NCBI GenBank assembly: GCA_005798445.1
Contig: SYJG01000518.1
Coordinates: 1 to 55,730 of the forward strand
Direction: 5' to 3'
Length of the DNA: 55,730 nucleotides
From: Planctomyces sp.
GTDB taxonomy: Bacteria; Planctomycetota; Planctomycetia; Planctomycetales; Planctomycetaceae
Below, piece after piece: positions 1 through 9,033 of the stretch. The position numbers were made by a program, and so were the translations under genes. The notes beneath the pieces are model-generated. The model saw only the letters and a program-made list of their open reading frames with translations. It made no database searches and was not told the origin of the DNA. The stretch's first letter is position 1. Each line of letters starts with the position of its first letter.

Positions 1-124
1 ACTTAATCTGCGCACACATCGCTGGGACTCCATTCCCAAAGGGCCTTTCCAAAACACACCCAATGAGAACGTCCCAGCGATCTTTTCCTCTACTTCTGCT
101 TTGTTCAGAACCGTTGCGTTTGAG

Positions 125-283
125 ATGAGCGAGCGCCAGTTCCTCGCGTCTGAAGATGGCCCGACCGCGGTTGAGTACGCCGTCATGCTGGCCCTGATCG
201 TTGTGGCCTGTATCACCACGATTTCCGCCATTGGAACGAAGGTTAACACCTCGTTCAACGCGACCAAGGCCGCTCTGCCGTAA
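125..283 (+). CDS. flp: Flp/Fap-type IVb pilin
   Basis: This 52-residue protein is the structural subunit of a Tad (tight adherence) pilus. A short leader ends in a Gly-Pro-Thr-Ala-Val-Glu-Tyr stretch, the class IVb cleavage site with Glu at +5. A hydrophobic helix (roughly residues 20-40) follows, then a short Thr/Asn-rich tail, which is the usual Flp layout and length. I chose ATG 125; the frame also opens at TTG 101, which would lengthen the leader to 60 residues. The prepilin peptidase and assembly genes lie just downstream on the same strand, so this is the first gene of the pilus cluster. Confidence 0.85.
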   Translation: MSERQFLASEDGPTAVEYAVMLALIVVACITTISAIGTKVNTSFNATKAALP

Positions 284-384
284 CGAGACGGGGGCATTCG
301 CCCTTCAACCATTTTTCTGCCGACTGCCTCGCCGGGGATGCCCGGCCGAGGCGGTTCGGCTGTTTGAAACAAGGTGTGTGCGTC

Positions 385-498
385 ATGTTCTTCTCCTGGA
401 TGAATCTGGAAATGGCTCAGCTCGTTGAGCTGCTGACCGCGTCGTTGGTCGCAATGGCTTCGACGGGAAGTTGGCTGTTCCTGTCGGCCCGGTCATAG
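385..498 (+). CDS. possible 37-residue membrane peptide in the pilus cluster
   Basis: This short frame lies in the 330-base gap between the pilin and the prepilin peptidase. It starts at ATG 385 with AAGG about 11 bases upstream and encodes a mostly hydrophobic peptide (residues 10-33 could span the membrane). I do not recognise a family. Its position inside a co-directional pilus operon and its hydrophobicity are the only support. It may equally be noncoding leader sequence. Apart from this frame I see nothing in 284-615. Confidence 0.3.
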   Translation: MFFSWMNLEMAQLVELLTASLVAMASTGSWLFLSARS

Positions 499-615
499 AC
501 CTGTCGCTCCGCAAGCCTGTGTGCGACGTGGTGCCGACAAACCGCGAACGAGTCGCGGCCGAGCACAGTCGATCAACCCCCTCGAATCGAAGCCTCACAC
601 GAAAGGCCCTGAAAC

Positions 616-1188
616 ATGGACTGGCAAGAACTGTTACTGAATCACTGGCATGTCAAGCTCGTGACGATTGTGTTGATCGTCGCGGCGTGGATCGACGGCA
701 AAGAACTCCGCGTGCCGAACTGGATCACCTTTCCAATGGTGCTGTCCGGGTTGGTCTACAACCTGATCGCTGGTGGTTGGGGCGGCTGGAATAGCGGCCT
801 CGCCGGAGCGTTGCTCGGTACCGTCGTGGGTCTGGCGACTCTGTTCTGGTTGTGGATGCTCGGCGGCATGGGTGCTGGTGACGTCAAGCTGATGGCTGGC
901 ATTGGCGCGTGGCTCGGCCCGGTGGTTATCACGGAAGTTTTCGTGGCAACAGCCATCATCGGCGCCGTCATGGCCGTGGTGATGGTCGCGATGCAGAAAG
1001 ATTGGAAGCGTCACTCGACGAATTTCCTGGTCATTCTGCACGAATGGCGGGACATGAAAAAGTTGGGGGTCAGCGGCGTGGCTGATAGCGCTGCGGAGCG
1101 CAAGCCAACGATGCGGCTGTTGCCCTACGGCATTCCGATTTGCTTCGGAGCCATCGCCGTGTTCCTGTACGACGGCATGTTGATCTGA
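616..1188 (+). CDS. cpaA: TadV/CpaA prepilin peptidase (A24 family)
   Basis: Aspartic membrane protease predicted to remove the leader of the Flp prepilin at the inner membrane. The protein has 190 residues and five or six hydrophobic segments. Both A24 catalytic sites are visible: the first Asp in WIDGKELRVPN (about residue 27) and the second in the GMGAGDVKLMA motif (about residue 90, the GxGDxK signature). It lacks the N-terminal methylase domain of PilD, as TadV/CpaA proteins do. It sits between the pilin and cpaB, as expected for a Tad locus. Confidence 0.88.
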   Translation: MDWQELLLNHWHVKLVTIVLIVAAWIDGKELRVPNWITFPMVLSGLVYNLIAGGWGGWNSGLAGALLGTVVGLATLFWLWMLGGMGAGDVKLMAGIGAWLGPVVITEVFVATAIIGAVMAVVMVAMQKDWKRHSTNFLVILHEWRDMKKLGVSGVADSAAERKPTMRLLPYGIPICFGAIAVFLYDGMLI

Positions 1189-1359
1189 CCGGCAGAAACT
1201 GCAAATCGTTGGGGGCCACTCGGCCCCTTTCGGCTTGCGCGAGACGAATGGTGAAGGCGTTCCTTGTGATTCCGAGAGTCCCCGCGATCGGCAAAGGCGT
1301 TATAGGCTGAAGAGTTTGCCCAGACGGTGCCGATCATACGAAGGAAGGCATGGTGTCCC

Positions 1360-2292
1360 ATGCGACCGAAGACATTGGCTTTGTTGGCTGTCGCCGCGAT
1401 GTGCGGATTGGTGGCCATGTTGGGAGTTCAGCAAGTCCTGTCGAAACAAGGCGACGGGGCGACAGATACGGGACAAGTTCTCGTCGCCAAGGCGGACATC
1501 CTTCCGGGACAGCCGCTCGACGAGAACAACGTGGAGTTCAAGGAATGGCCAACCGGCACCATCCCGGAAGGGGTGGTGTCTCAGAAAGAGCAGTTTCAGG
1601 AGCGGACGCTGAAGGTGCGAGCCTTTGCAGGCGATCTGATTCTGCAAGCCAAGCTCGACAAGAAGGGAAACCGGAGTGCAGCCAGCCAAGTCCCAAAGGG
1701 TAAATGCATCGCGTCCGTGCCGATCGATACAACGATGAACGGCACGGGCTTGATCAATCCCGGAGACCGAGTGGATGTGCTTGTCACCTACAAGCCATCG
1801 AACGGTAACCGAGACGTCGGTGGGATTGGCATGGAAGTCAAAACAGTTTTGGCAAGTGTGGAGGTGTTTGCTCTCGATGGCGTGACGGACGCAGGCATGA
1901 TGGCTCGTGTGGGCGATTCCAAAGCGGCCGTGATGAAAAATGTTTCATTGATCCTGACCAACGAACAGGCTCGGCTGTTGAAGCTGGCCGGCGATTTGAG
2001 TGGAGGAAAGTTACACCTGACGTTGCGAGGCATGAACGACGTCACACCGGTCGACCCGAAGGACTTGTTCGATCCGACTCAAGCGGAACATGCCATGGTT
2101 CATGCCAGCGATTCGGATCGCGATAAGCCACGAAACGTCGCTCCGGTGGAAAGTGAAGAGCCAGTTCGGTCCGTGAAATCGGGCAAGAAGAAATGGAAAA
2201 TTGAAATCATCGCCGGTTCGGATCGGCGATTTGACGAGGTGGATCTACCAGATGAGGAACCTGTGACCCTCAATAGTACGCAGGGAACTTAG
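1360..2292 (+). CDS. cpaB: CpaB/RcpC pilus assembly protein (SAF domain)
   Basis: Periplasmic Tad component thought to assist the outer-membrane secretin. An N-terminal hydrophobic anchor (residues 5-24) is followed by an SAF-like domain beginning with VLVAKADILPGQPL and then an RcpC-type beta domain that includes GDRVDVLVTY. The C-terminal 50 residues are charged. The start at ATG 1360 has AAGGAAGG upstream and leaves the signal anchor at the N-terminus; the frame is open further upstream but that would bury the anchor. It is co-directional with the secretin gene that follows. Confidence 0.85.
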   Translation: MRPKTLALLAVAAMCGLVAMLGVQQVLSKQGDGATDTGQVLVAKADILPGQPLDENNVEFKEWPTGTIPEGVVSQKEQFQERTLKVRAFAGDLILQAKLDKKGNRSAASQVPKGKCIASVPIDTTMNGTGLINPGDRVDVLVTYKPSNGNRDVGGIGMEVKTVLASVEVFALDGVTDAGMMARVGDSKAAVMKNVSLILTNEQARLLKLAGDLSGGKLHLTLRGMNDVTPVDPKDLFDPTQAEHAMVHASDSDRDKPRNVAPVESEEPVRSVKSGKKKWKIEIIAGSDRRFDEVDLPDEEPVTLNSTQGT

Positions 2293-2308
2293 GGGATTTT
2301 CTATTGCT

Positions 2309-2357
2309 GATTTTTGATTTTCGATTGAACCGCAGTGTTGATCGAAAATCAAAAATC
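2309..2357. repeat. perfect 17-bp inverted repeat between cpaB and cpaC
   Basis: GATTTTTGATTTTCGAT (2309-2325) pairs exactly with 2341-2357 across a 15-base loop. No T tract follows, so it is not a standard intrinsic terminator. It could be a repetitive palindrome or a processing or stability hairpin that sets the ratio of CpaB to secretin. Similar AT-rich words recur in the loop of the palindrome at 32284-32374. Confidence 0.75.
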
Positions 2358-2374
2358 GAAAATCGAACACAGGG

Positions 2375-4237
2375 ATGTGGGGTGCAGGGATGCGCGGGTT
2401 TCATCGAACAATCCATGCCACAGGAACGCTGTTCGCACTGCTGTCGAACATCTTGTTGAATTGTGGAATGCTGTCGGCGCAGGCTCAGCCGGTCGAGCCA
2501 GCGGCCGCCAACGTCAATGAAGCCGCTGTGTCGGTCACGTCGAACCGCACGCCAATCGAGATGATCGAGAAGTTCTCGAAGGTCTTCGAGACAAAGAATC
2601 GAATCGTCCGTGTCAACGGCTTCGATGAGACGATCTTGGAAGTCGCCGCCCTGACTCCCAACCGCATCAGCGTGAGGGCTCTGCTGCAAGGCGTGACCAA
2701 CTTCATCATCACGGACGAGGCGGGAACCAACTTTACGGTCGAAGTCTTCGTCAAAGGGGACGCTCGCCAGTTGCAGACGATGATCGACCGAATGTTTCCG
2801 AATTGCTCGATTGACGTGTTCAAGGTGCAAGGAGAAGCCGTCGCGCTGCGCGGTTGGGTCACGAATCCCGAGCACATCACGCAGATCACGGAAATCGCGG
2901 AGCAGTTCTATCCCACAGTGCTGAACCAGATGAAGGTCGGTGGCGTACAGCAAGTGCTGCTCAAGGTCAAAGTCATGGAGGCCCAACGATCGCTGATCCG
3001 TGAACTGGGCATGAACTTCACCTATCTGTCGCGCAGCGGATACGTCAACAGCGCCCCTGGCGGGTTAAACACACTGGGGTCCGTCACCTACAGCCCCTTG
3101 GGGTTCACGAGCAGCAGTAGCCCGGCTCTCACGGGGTCGTTTGGAATCGTTGGCAACAATAGCATCTTCAACTCTTACATCTCGGCCTTGCGCGACGAGG
3201 CGTTGTTGAAAATTCTGGCTGAGCCCGAGATGGTCGCGACCAACGGACGACCGGCGACGATGCTCTCTGGCGGTGAATTTCCGATCATTGTCTCTCAGGG
3301 TTTTGGAACGCAAAGTATCCAATGGCGCGAATTCGGCGTCCGCTTGGAAGCGGTTCCCTTCGTTTTGGGTGGCGGAGCACTGCGGCTGGATTTGCAACCC
3401 GAAGTCAGCGAGCGTGATTTTTCAAACTCCGTGACAATCGGTGCGACGACGGTGCCTGGCCTGAGTGTTCGGCGAGTCAACACACAAGTCGAAATGAAAT
3501 TCGGTCAGACTCTGATGTTGGCGGGGCTCATTTCCAAGCGGCAGACGGCGACGACGCACAAAATTCCGTTTCTCGGTGAATTGCCGTACGTCGGAGTCGC
3601 GTTCAGTCGTAAGCACAGTGAGGATTCCGAAACCGAAGTGGTCATCACGGTCACTCCCGAATTGGTCTCGGCATTGGATGACGGACAAGTTCCCGCTGGC
3701 GGTCCGGGCCAATTCACGGACACGCCGACCGATCGTGAACTGATGGGCTACGGTCTGATTGAAATTCCCAAATACGGGGAACGCTGCGCGAACTGCCCTC
3801 CCGGCCAAGCGGGACCGCTCATCGTGCCCGGTCTGAAACAGCAAACTGGTCCGGCGTTGAATCCCACAACGCCAGCGGCTGTTCCCGCGGATCGTAAGGA
3901 ATTGCTCGCCCCACCGGCTCCGAAAGACGCGGAAACGACGGAAGCCGCTCGTCGCTTTGCGACTCAAATGGCCGCCAAGCAGCGGAGCAATTCGAGTGTG
4001 CGGCAAGTTGGCCACGATGAAGCCACCCCCAAGCCGCGTGCTCGCGCCGCGACTCGAGCTCCGGCTCCGCAGACCGCCAATCAGCCTGTGGAAACCACGC
4101 CCAACCGTTCCAACAAAACGGCTGCCGCGAGCAATCGCAGCAGCATTCCCAATGCGACAGAGACGAATCCCTCGAAGACCAACACGAATTCGAGCCGTGG
4201 TAAGAAGCCAGGCTTCATTGAGCCGCCCGCCCGCTGA
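2375..4237 (+). CDS. cpaC: CpaC/RcpA outer-membrane secretin of the Tad pilus
   Basis: Forms the outer-membrane channel for the Flp pilus. The N-terminus carries a signal-type hydrophobic stretch (about residues 14-36). A pilus/secretin N domain and a BON-like segment (residues 60-180) come next, then the secretin core (about 190-440). The core contains the VLLKVKVMEAQRSLIREL region and the LAEPEMVATNGRPA and GGEFPI motifs usual for type II/III/Tad secretins. The last 120 residues are Pro/Ala/Thr/Asn-rich and probably disordered, which makes this 620-residue protein longer than typical CpaC. ATG 2375 and ATG 2390 are both possible starts. Confidence 0.9.
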   Translation: MWGAGMRGFHRTIHATGTLFALLSNILLNCGMLSAQAQPVEPAAANVNEAAVSVTSNRTPIEMIEKFSKVFETKNRIVRVNGFDETILEVAALTPNRISVRALLQGVTNFIITDEAGTNFTVEVFVKGDARQLQTMIDRMFPNCSIDVFKVQGEAVALRGWVTNPEHITQITEIAEQFYPTVLNQMKVGGVQQVLLKVKVMEAQRSLIRELGMNFTYLSRSGYVNSAPGGLNTLGSVTYSPLGFTSSSSPALTGSFGIVGNNSIFNSYISALRDEALLKILAEPEMVATNGRPATMLSGGEFPIIVSQGFGTQSIQWREFGVRLEAVPFVLGGGALRLDLQPEVSERDFSNSVTIGATTVPGLSVRRVNTQVEMKFGQTLMLAGLISKRQTATTHKIPFLGELPYVGVAFSRKHSEDSETEVVITVTPELVSALDDGQVPAGGPGQFTDTPTDRELMGYGLIEIPKYGERCANCPPGQAGPLIVPGLKQQTGPALNPTTPAAVPADRKELLAPPAPKDAETTEAARRFATQMAAKQRSNSSVRQVGHDEATPKPRARAATRAPAPQTANQPVETTPNRSNKTAAASNRSSIPNATETNPSKTNTNSSRGKKPGFIEPPAR

Positions 4238-4303
4238 GCTTGAATGACTCACATTGCAGATTTGAGATTGGAAATCGTTTCTCGATCACAAGTGACCCGC
4301 GCC

Positions 4304-5521
4304 ATGAATGTTGTCCGACTCGCACTGGTTGACCCGAAGGATTCCAGCCGCGCGTCTTTGAAAAACCTGCTGTTGGGTATTGATGCCGTCTGGCTGGAAG
4401 CGGAATGCTCCAGTTACGACTACTTCTTTGATGTCGTCACACAGACGCAGCCGGACATCGCGCTGATCGCGATCGACTCAGACCCAACCAAAGCCCTGGA
4501 CTTGGTCGCGCAGGTTTCGGCCAACTTGCCAAACTGCGCCGCGCTGGTCATCAGCGGCTCGCAAGAAGGCAGCCTGATTCTGCGAGCCATGCGAAACGGC
4601 GCGCGTGAGTATCTGAGCCAGCCCTTGCGGCTCGATGATTTCTTGCCCGCGTTGGATCGCATCGCACACACTCAGAACAGCCGCACCGACGAAGGGAGCC
4701 GCGCGAAGGCCTCGCAGATCATCACGATCGCCGGAGTTTGCGGCGGTGTCGGATGCACGGCGATCGCGGTCAATCTCGCGTGCATCCTGGCTCAAAATCC
4801 GAACAACAACGTCGGGATCATCGACCTCGATTTGGCTCTGGGCGACGCTGACGTCTGGCTAGACATCATCCCCGACTACACGATCCAGGATGTCGCCGAC
4901 AACATCAGCCGCCTGGACTACTCACTGCTGAAACGCTCGCTGACCAAACATTCGTGCGGTGCCTACCTGTTGCCTCGACCTGTGCAGATGGATGATCGAC
5001 CGGCGATCTCTCCGGACGAACTCCGCCGCGTCCTGACGCTGGTGAAAGCCACCTTCACGCATTTGATTCTGGACGTCAGCAAAAGCTTCAGCGCGTTGGA
5101 TCTCGCGGCGATGGAAGTGTCGGACAGCGTGCTGCTCGTCACACAGCTCGATTTGCCCTGCCTGCGAAACGTGGTGCGGCTGATGCAATTCTTCGATCAG
5201 CGTTCGGGGTTGATTGAAAAGATGAAGATCATCGTCAACCGCATCGGCCTGCAGGACGCGAGCATCAGCCTGAACAAGGCTCTCGAAACGATCGGGCGGG
5301 AGATCTACTACCAACTGCCGAACGATTACGTCTCGATGGTCGAGTCGCGCAACAACGGAATTCCGCTGTTGCTGCACGCTCCCAAATCGCGCATCACGAA
5401 AGCGATCGAACAGCTCGCCCAACAGCTTGATCCAAAAATCGAAGAAGCCGTCAAGAAACCCGGTGAATCCGCCAAAGCCAAAAAAGGATTGTTCAGCTTC
5501 CTGTCGAGCGCGACCCGGTAA
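4304..5521 (+). CDS. cpaE: CpaE/TadZ-like pilus localisation ATPase
   Basis: A receiver-like N-terminal domain (about residues 1-115) is fused to a MinD/ParA-type ATPase (about 135-380); TadZ/CpaE proteins place the pilus machinery in the cell. The P-loop reads GVCGGVGCTAIAVNLA. The Lys that precedes the Thr in ordinary ParA is replaced by Cys, a known kind of deviation in this family that suggests weak or absent hydrolysis. A switch-like LILDVSK segment follows. I chose ATG 4304 because the receiver-like domain begins there (MNVVRLALVDP); an in-frame ATG at 4244 would add 20 residues without family character. The usual next gene, tadA/cpaF, is missing. Confidence 0.82.
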   Translation: MNVVRLALVDPKDSSRASLKNLLLGIDAVWLEAECSSYDYFFDVVTQTQPDIALIAIDSDPTKALDLVAQVSANLPNCAALVISGSQEGSLILRAMRNGAREYLSQPLRLDDFLPALDRIAHTQNSRTDEGSRAKASQIITIAGVCGGVGCTAIAVNLACILAQNPNNNVGIIDLDLALGDADVWLDIIPDYTIQDVADNISRLDYSLLKRSLTKHSCGAYLLPRPVQMDDRPAISPDELRRVLTLVKATFTHLILDVSKSFSALDLAAMEVSDSVLLVTQLDLPCLRNVVRLMQFFDQRSGLIEKMKIIVNRIGLQDASISLNKALETIGREIYYQLPNDYVSMVESRNNGIPLLLHAPKSRITKAIEQLAQQLDPKIEEAVKKPGESAKAKKGLFSFLSSATR

Positions 5522-5640
5522 ATAGTGATTTGTAGCGCACGCGTCGTGCTAGAGGTCATGCTGTGCGCGGGTTCTTGCGGTTCAGCGAGGGACTCGGTTG
5601 AGAAACCGTTTCGCAACCTGCGGTTCAGCGGAGTGACACG

Positions 5641-5712
5641 GTCGGGAGACCGTGACACAACAGCGGGAGACCGTGACACAACAGCGTGACACAACAGCGT
5701 GACACAACAGCG
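5641..5712. repeat. 13-bp minisatellite (GTGACACAACAGC units)
   Basis: Units of GTGACACAACAGC recur about four times head to tail at the right end of this block. Two more units are separated by GGGAGACC spacers on the left. No gene is read through the block on either strand. It lies just after the truncated-looking end of the pilus operon. Confidence 0.75.
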
Positions 5713-6108
5713 TGAGCCGAGTCGCGGAGCGACATTCGATGGTCGCCGTGGGTTTCAACCCACGGATTCGGATGACGCGATCCACATTCGTCGCGGAGCG
5801 ACGATTGAATCGTGGGCGATGACACGCATTCAGTTGGTGGTTGGGGGCATGGCGATGGTTTCAATCGTTGCTCCGCGATGAATTCGGTTTGCTCGATTGC
5901 CAACCGTGGGCTGAAACCCACGGCTACCGTCGCGCGGTCGCTCCGCGACCAAAACACGGACGGTCGCTCTTAAGCGGTTTCAGAACCGGTGGTCAGGCTT
6001 TCCAGCCTGGCCCGAATTGGCAAGATCACATCGTTCGCTGATCGAGTCAGCCTGGAAAGGCTGACCTACGATTCACCACAGGGCTGAACGCTGTTTCGCC
6101 CTGTGGTG
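5713..6108. repeat. cluster of REP-like palindromes in a gene-free stretch
   Basis: This stretch has no credible gene and holds several hairpins. They include GTCGCGGAGCGAC (5721-5733), CCGTGGGTTTCAACCCACGG (5746-5765), a related hairpin at 5904-5923 and CACCACAGGG pairing with CCCTGTGGTG (6074-6108). The last lies at the 3' end of the minus-strand peptidase gene and could help end its transcript. Such intergenic palindromes are common in planctomycete genomes. Confidence 0.7.
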
Positions 6109-6115
6109 GATGGGG

Positions 6116-8194
6116 CTATCGTCCCAGTTCGTTGGCCAGCTTGCCGGCGTCGTAGATCTTCCGCATCGCCTCCAGCATCCCGGCCGAGTGAACCGAAATT
6201 GACCGGCCACCAATGTCTGAAGAATGTCGAAACTCGTTGGCGAGCGCGGCAATGTTGGAATCAAAAATCAGCCCAACGACTTCGCCGGCGCGGTTCACAA
6301 CCGGACTGCCGCTGTTTCCGCCGACTCCATCTGCTGTGCCGGCGAAATTCAACGGTGTCGCGAGTTCGAGTTTCGATTTCTGATCGTGCCACGAGCGTGG
6401 CAATTTCCACGGCTCTTGACCTCCGTGAGCCGCTTCGTGGTCGAAGGCTTCGGCCATCGTTGTCCAAGCGGGAATCTTCGTGCCGCTGTCCTCGACACCC
6501 TTCACCGTGCCAAACGCCAGCCGCAGCGTGAACGTCGCGTCGGGATAGACTGATGTGCCAAACTTCGCGAACCGCAACTTGGCAATCTCGCCATAAGCCT
6601 GCCGCTCCGGTTCCTCCACGGACGTTTCGAGTTCTTTGCGAACCACTCGTGCCCGCTCGTCAATGTCACGAGCCAGCACGATCATCGAGTCGGTCGAAGA
6701 CTCGATTGCCTTCCAACCGCCGGTTGCGATTCGTTTCCGTTCCTCGACGTCCTTGAGTTTCGTACCGTGGACCAGTTCCGCTGCTCGCGCGACCGGCCCC
6801 TTTCCGGCAAGTGCTTTTTGCAAAACGTCCGGCTCGTACTGGAGTTCCTCCAGCAGCATCGCGAGCGAATCCGTCAGCTTGGCTCGTTCAAGGTCTTCGT
6901 AGATTGGAGCGGGCGAAAAAACTCGTCGCTTGAGCGATTCGCGGCCAGAGTCGCGGTACTCGGCGAGGCGTTTCTCGTTCGGTTTCTCGTCCTCGGCCGC
7001 CATCCGTACCAGCGACCGAGCGATGCTGAACAGGTCCGAGTAAAACCCGGCTCCCGTTTCGAGAAGCATGTGTCGTTTGAAAAGATGCGCGTGATGCTGG
7101 TTGGCAGCCGCGATGCGATCCCAAGGATCGAATGCAAGAGTATCGCCCGGCGAATCGACACGACGAAAACGCAGCTCCACTTCTGCCGATTTCTTCGCGT
7201 CGAACAACCGTGGGTCGTGTAGCGACTGCATCTGGCCGACTGATCGCTTACGGCTGTTCTGCACGCCGAACAAATCTTTCTTGGCTCGCCGAGCGAACTC
7301 CTCGCCGTCGGCCGCGAACTGTTGCAGCAGGATTTCGCGCCGACGCAACAGATTCACCATCGCAGGGAATCGAACATCGCGCTGAAATTTCAACGCCTCG
7401 ACCGTCAACAGACGGCTGGTCCGTGCCGGATGACCGGAGACGAAGATCAGTTCTCCGTCCGCCGCTCCCTTGGCCGACCACTTCAAGAAATGCTCGATCT
7501 TCACCGGCTGTCCGTTTTCGTAGACGCGGAAGAGCGCCATGTCGAGATCGTGGCGCGGGTACTCGAAGTTGTCGGCATCACCACCGAAGAACGCGATCGA
7601 AAACTCCGGAGCGAAAGCCAGTCGGACGTCAGTGTATTTCTTGTAGCGATAGAGGTGATACGCCCCGCCTTGATACAGCGTGATGACGTCGCTGCGGAGC
7701 TTGGTCTGCTCGGTCGATTCCTTTTCAATGGTCGCGATCGCGGCCTGTCGTGCAGCCTGTGCCTTGTCCGGCGCTTCCGCCGCAACCGCTTTGTTGACGC
7801 GATCGGTGACATCCACGATCTCGACAAGCTGATTGAGTTCCAAGTCCGGCGCAGGAACTTCGTCGGCGAGCGCCTTCGCCAGAAAGCCGTCGCGGTAGTA
7901 GTTGTGCTCGGCGGTGGAGATTTTCGCGAGCGTATCGGCCGCGACGTGGTGATTGGTCAGGACAAGTCCGGTGCTCGACACGAACGAACCCGACCCTCCC
8001 GAATTGAACCGCACCGACGAACGCATCAAATGCTCCGCCCAACCGGGCGGAGGCTCGAAGCCGTATCGTTCTTTCAAAAGCTTCGTCGGGAGTTGGTTGT
8101 AGACCCACATGCCTTCGTCAGCCGATGAGTGGCCAAAACCCAGTGCGACAATCAGCAACCAACCGAATCCAGAACGTCGTGGCATTTGTCGCAT
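6116..8194 (-). CDS. S46-family dipeptidyl-peptidase (DPP7/DPP11-like), exported
   Basis: Serine exopeptidase that removes dipeptides from the N-terminus of peptides, acting outside the cytoplasm. A signal peptide (residues 1-25) precedes the mature protein. The chymotrypsin-type triad can be read: His in LTNHHVAAD (about 82-83), Asp in the GGDADNFEYPRHDLDMALF region, and Ser in the GNSGSPVVNRAGEVVGL region near the C-terminus. The length (692 residues) matches the family (about 700). ATG 8194 is preceded by AAGGA and gives a clean signal peptide; the frame extends to 8227. I cannot assign DPP7 versus DPP11 specificity by eye. It is a single-gene unit transcribed away from the decarboxylase cluster. 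Confidence 0.9.
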   Translation of the reverse strand: MRQMPRRSGFGWLLIVALGFGHSSADEGMWVYNQLPTKLLKERYGFEPPPGWAEHLMRSSVRFNSGGSGSFVSSTGLVLTNHHVAADTLAKISTAEHNYYRDGFLAKALADEVPAPDLELNQLVEIVDVTDRVNKAVAAEAPDKAQAARQAAIATIEKESTEQTKLRSDVITLYQGGAYHLYRYKKYTDVRLAFAPEFSIAFFGGDADNFEYPRHDLDMALFRVYENGQPVKIEHFLKWSAKGAADGELIFVSGHPARTSRLLTVEALKFQRDVRFPAMVNLLRRREILLQQFAADGEEFARRAKKDLFGVQNSRKRSVGQMQSLHDPRLFDAKKSAEVELRFRRVDSPGDTLAFDPWDRIAAANQHHAHLFKRHMLLETGAGFYSDLFSIARSLVRMAAEDEKPNEKRLAEYRDSGRESLKRRVFSPAPIYEDLERAKLTDSLAMLLEELQYEPDVLQKALAGKGPVARAAELVHGTKLKDVEERKRIATGGWKAIESSTDSMIVLARDIDERARVVRKELETSVEEPERQAYGEIAKLRFAKFGTSVYPDATFTLRLAFGTVKGVEDSGTKIPAWTTMAEAFDHEAAHGGQEPWKLPRSWHDQKSKLELATPLNFAGTADGVGGNSGSPVVNRAGEVVGLIFDSNIAALANEFRHSSDIGGRSISVHSAGMLEAMRKIYDAGKLANELGR

Positions 8195-8274
8195 CGATGA
8201 AAATCCTTGTCGATCGCTGAGACTCAACGAAAAAGGGCAGGCGAATCGCCTGCCCCACGAGTTTGCAAAGTGGC

Positions 8275-8781
8275 CTACCCACCGTCGATCGAATTGGTGA
8301 TGGCGTTCTTGGGGCTGGGAGGCAGATTGAGAACGTCGGACGGAAAGAGGTCCACGAGAAAGTCCACGATGTCCCGCACCGAGAGCACTCCGACGGGTTT
8401 GGCACCATCCACGATCGGGATGTGGCGATAGCCGCCGACGCTCATCTTGTTGAGCGCGAAGGCGATGCTGTCATCGGGTTCCAGCGATTCGGGATTGGGA
8501 GTCATCACCGATTCGACCGGGACCGTGTGACTGTCGGCACGGAAGAAGTCTTTGGTCAGCACATCACGCTCAGTGAAGATGCCGATCAATTTGCCATCTT
8601 TCTCCACAAGCACGCAGCCGGTGTGATGGTCGTTCATGTTTTTGACGGCGTCGGCCACACTGGACGTGGAACAGACCAGAATGGGATCACGCAGCGGCAG
8701 ATCGCTGATGGGGGTTTCGAGGATCGCTCCGCGAATGCGTTGTTGATCGTCATAGGCGTCGTCGAATTCGCTCATGTGCAT
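8275..8781 (-). CDS. tandem CBS-domain protein
   Basis: A cytoplasmic protein of 168 residues made almost wholly of a CBS pair, which commonly binds adenine nucleotides. The first CBS spans about residues 22-85 and contains DHHTGCVLVEKDGKLIGIFT. The second spans about 90-155 and contains GGYRHIPIVDGAKPVGVLS. I start it at ATG 8781 because AGGAGG lies 6 bases upstream; the frame runs to 8916 but without a ribosome site. It is divergent from the decarboxylase gene. Its target is unknown. Confidence 0.85.
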   Translation of the reverse strand: MHMSEFDDAYDDQQRIRGAILETPISDLPLRDPILVCSTSSVADAVKNMNDHHTGCVLVEKDGKLIGIFTERDVLTKDFFRADSHTVPVESVMTPNPESLEPDDSIAFALNKMSVGGYRHIPIVDGAKPVGVLSVRDIVDFLVDLFPSDVLNLPPSPKNAITNSIDGG

Positions 8782-9033
8782 TTCAAACCTCCTGGTATCG
8801 AAGAGGGGACGCGGACTTCGCATGGCAGGCAACCGAATAGTCAACAAGACGGTGAAAGAGGTGAACCGCCTTGGCCTGCCGCGAGGCACAGTGCCATCAC
8901 TTTCGTCGGTTGTCAAGCAGTACGAGCGGGGCCGAACAAACGCTCGTGGCTCGCGCGAACGGGCAGTATCATCTCGCTCAAGTCAGGAATTGCTGTGAGA
9001 AGTTGTGTCCGTCTTCGAGATTCAGGTCGCTCC

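Noticed and set aside
634-1041. Long minus-strand frame opposite the prepilin peptidase
   Set aside because: His/Asp/Arg-rich composition typical of antisense frames in GC-rich genes.
5654-5712. Possible CRISPR array from the repeated GTGACACAACAGC
   Set aside because: The units are 13 bp and directly adjacent without unique spacers of constant length, and no cas genes are present.
8263-9033. Upstream extension of the decarboxylase frame
   Set aside because: It is antisense to the CBS-domain gene; the enzyme family begins at ATG 9034.
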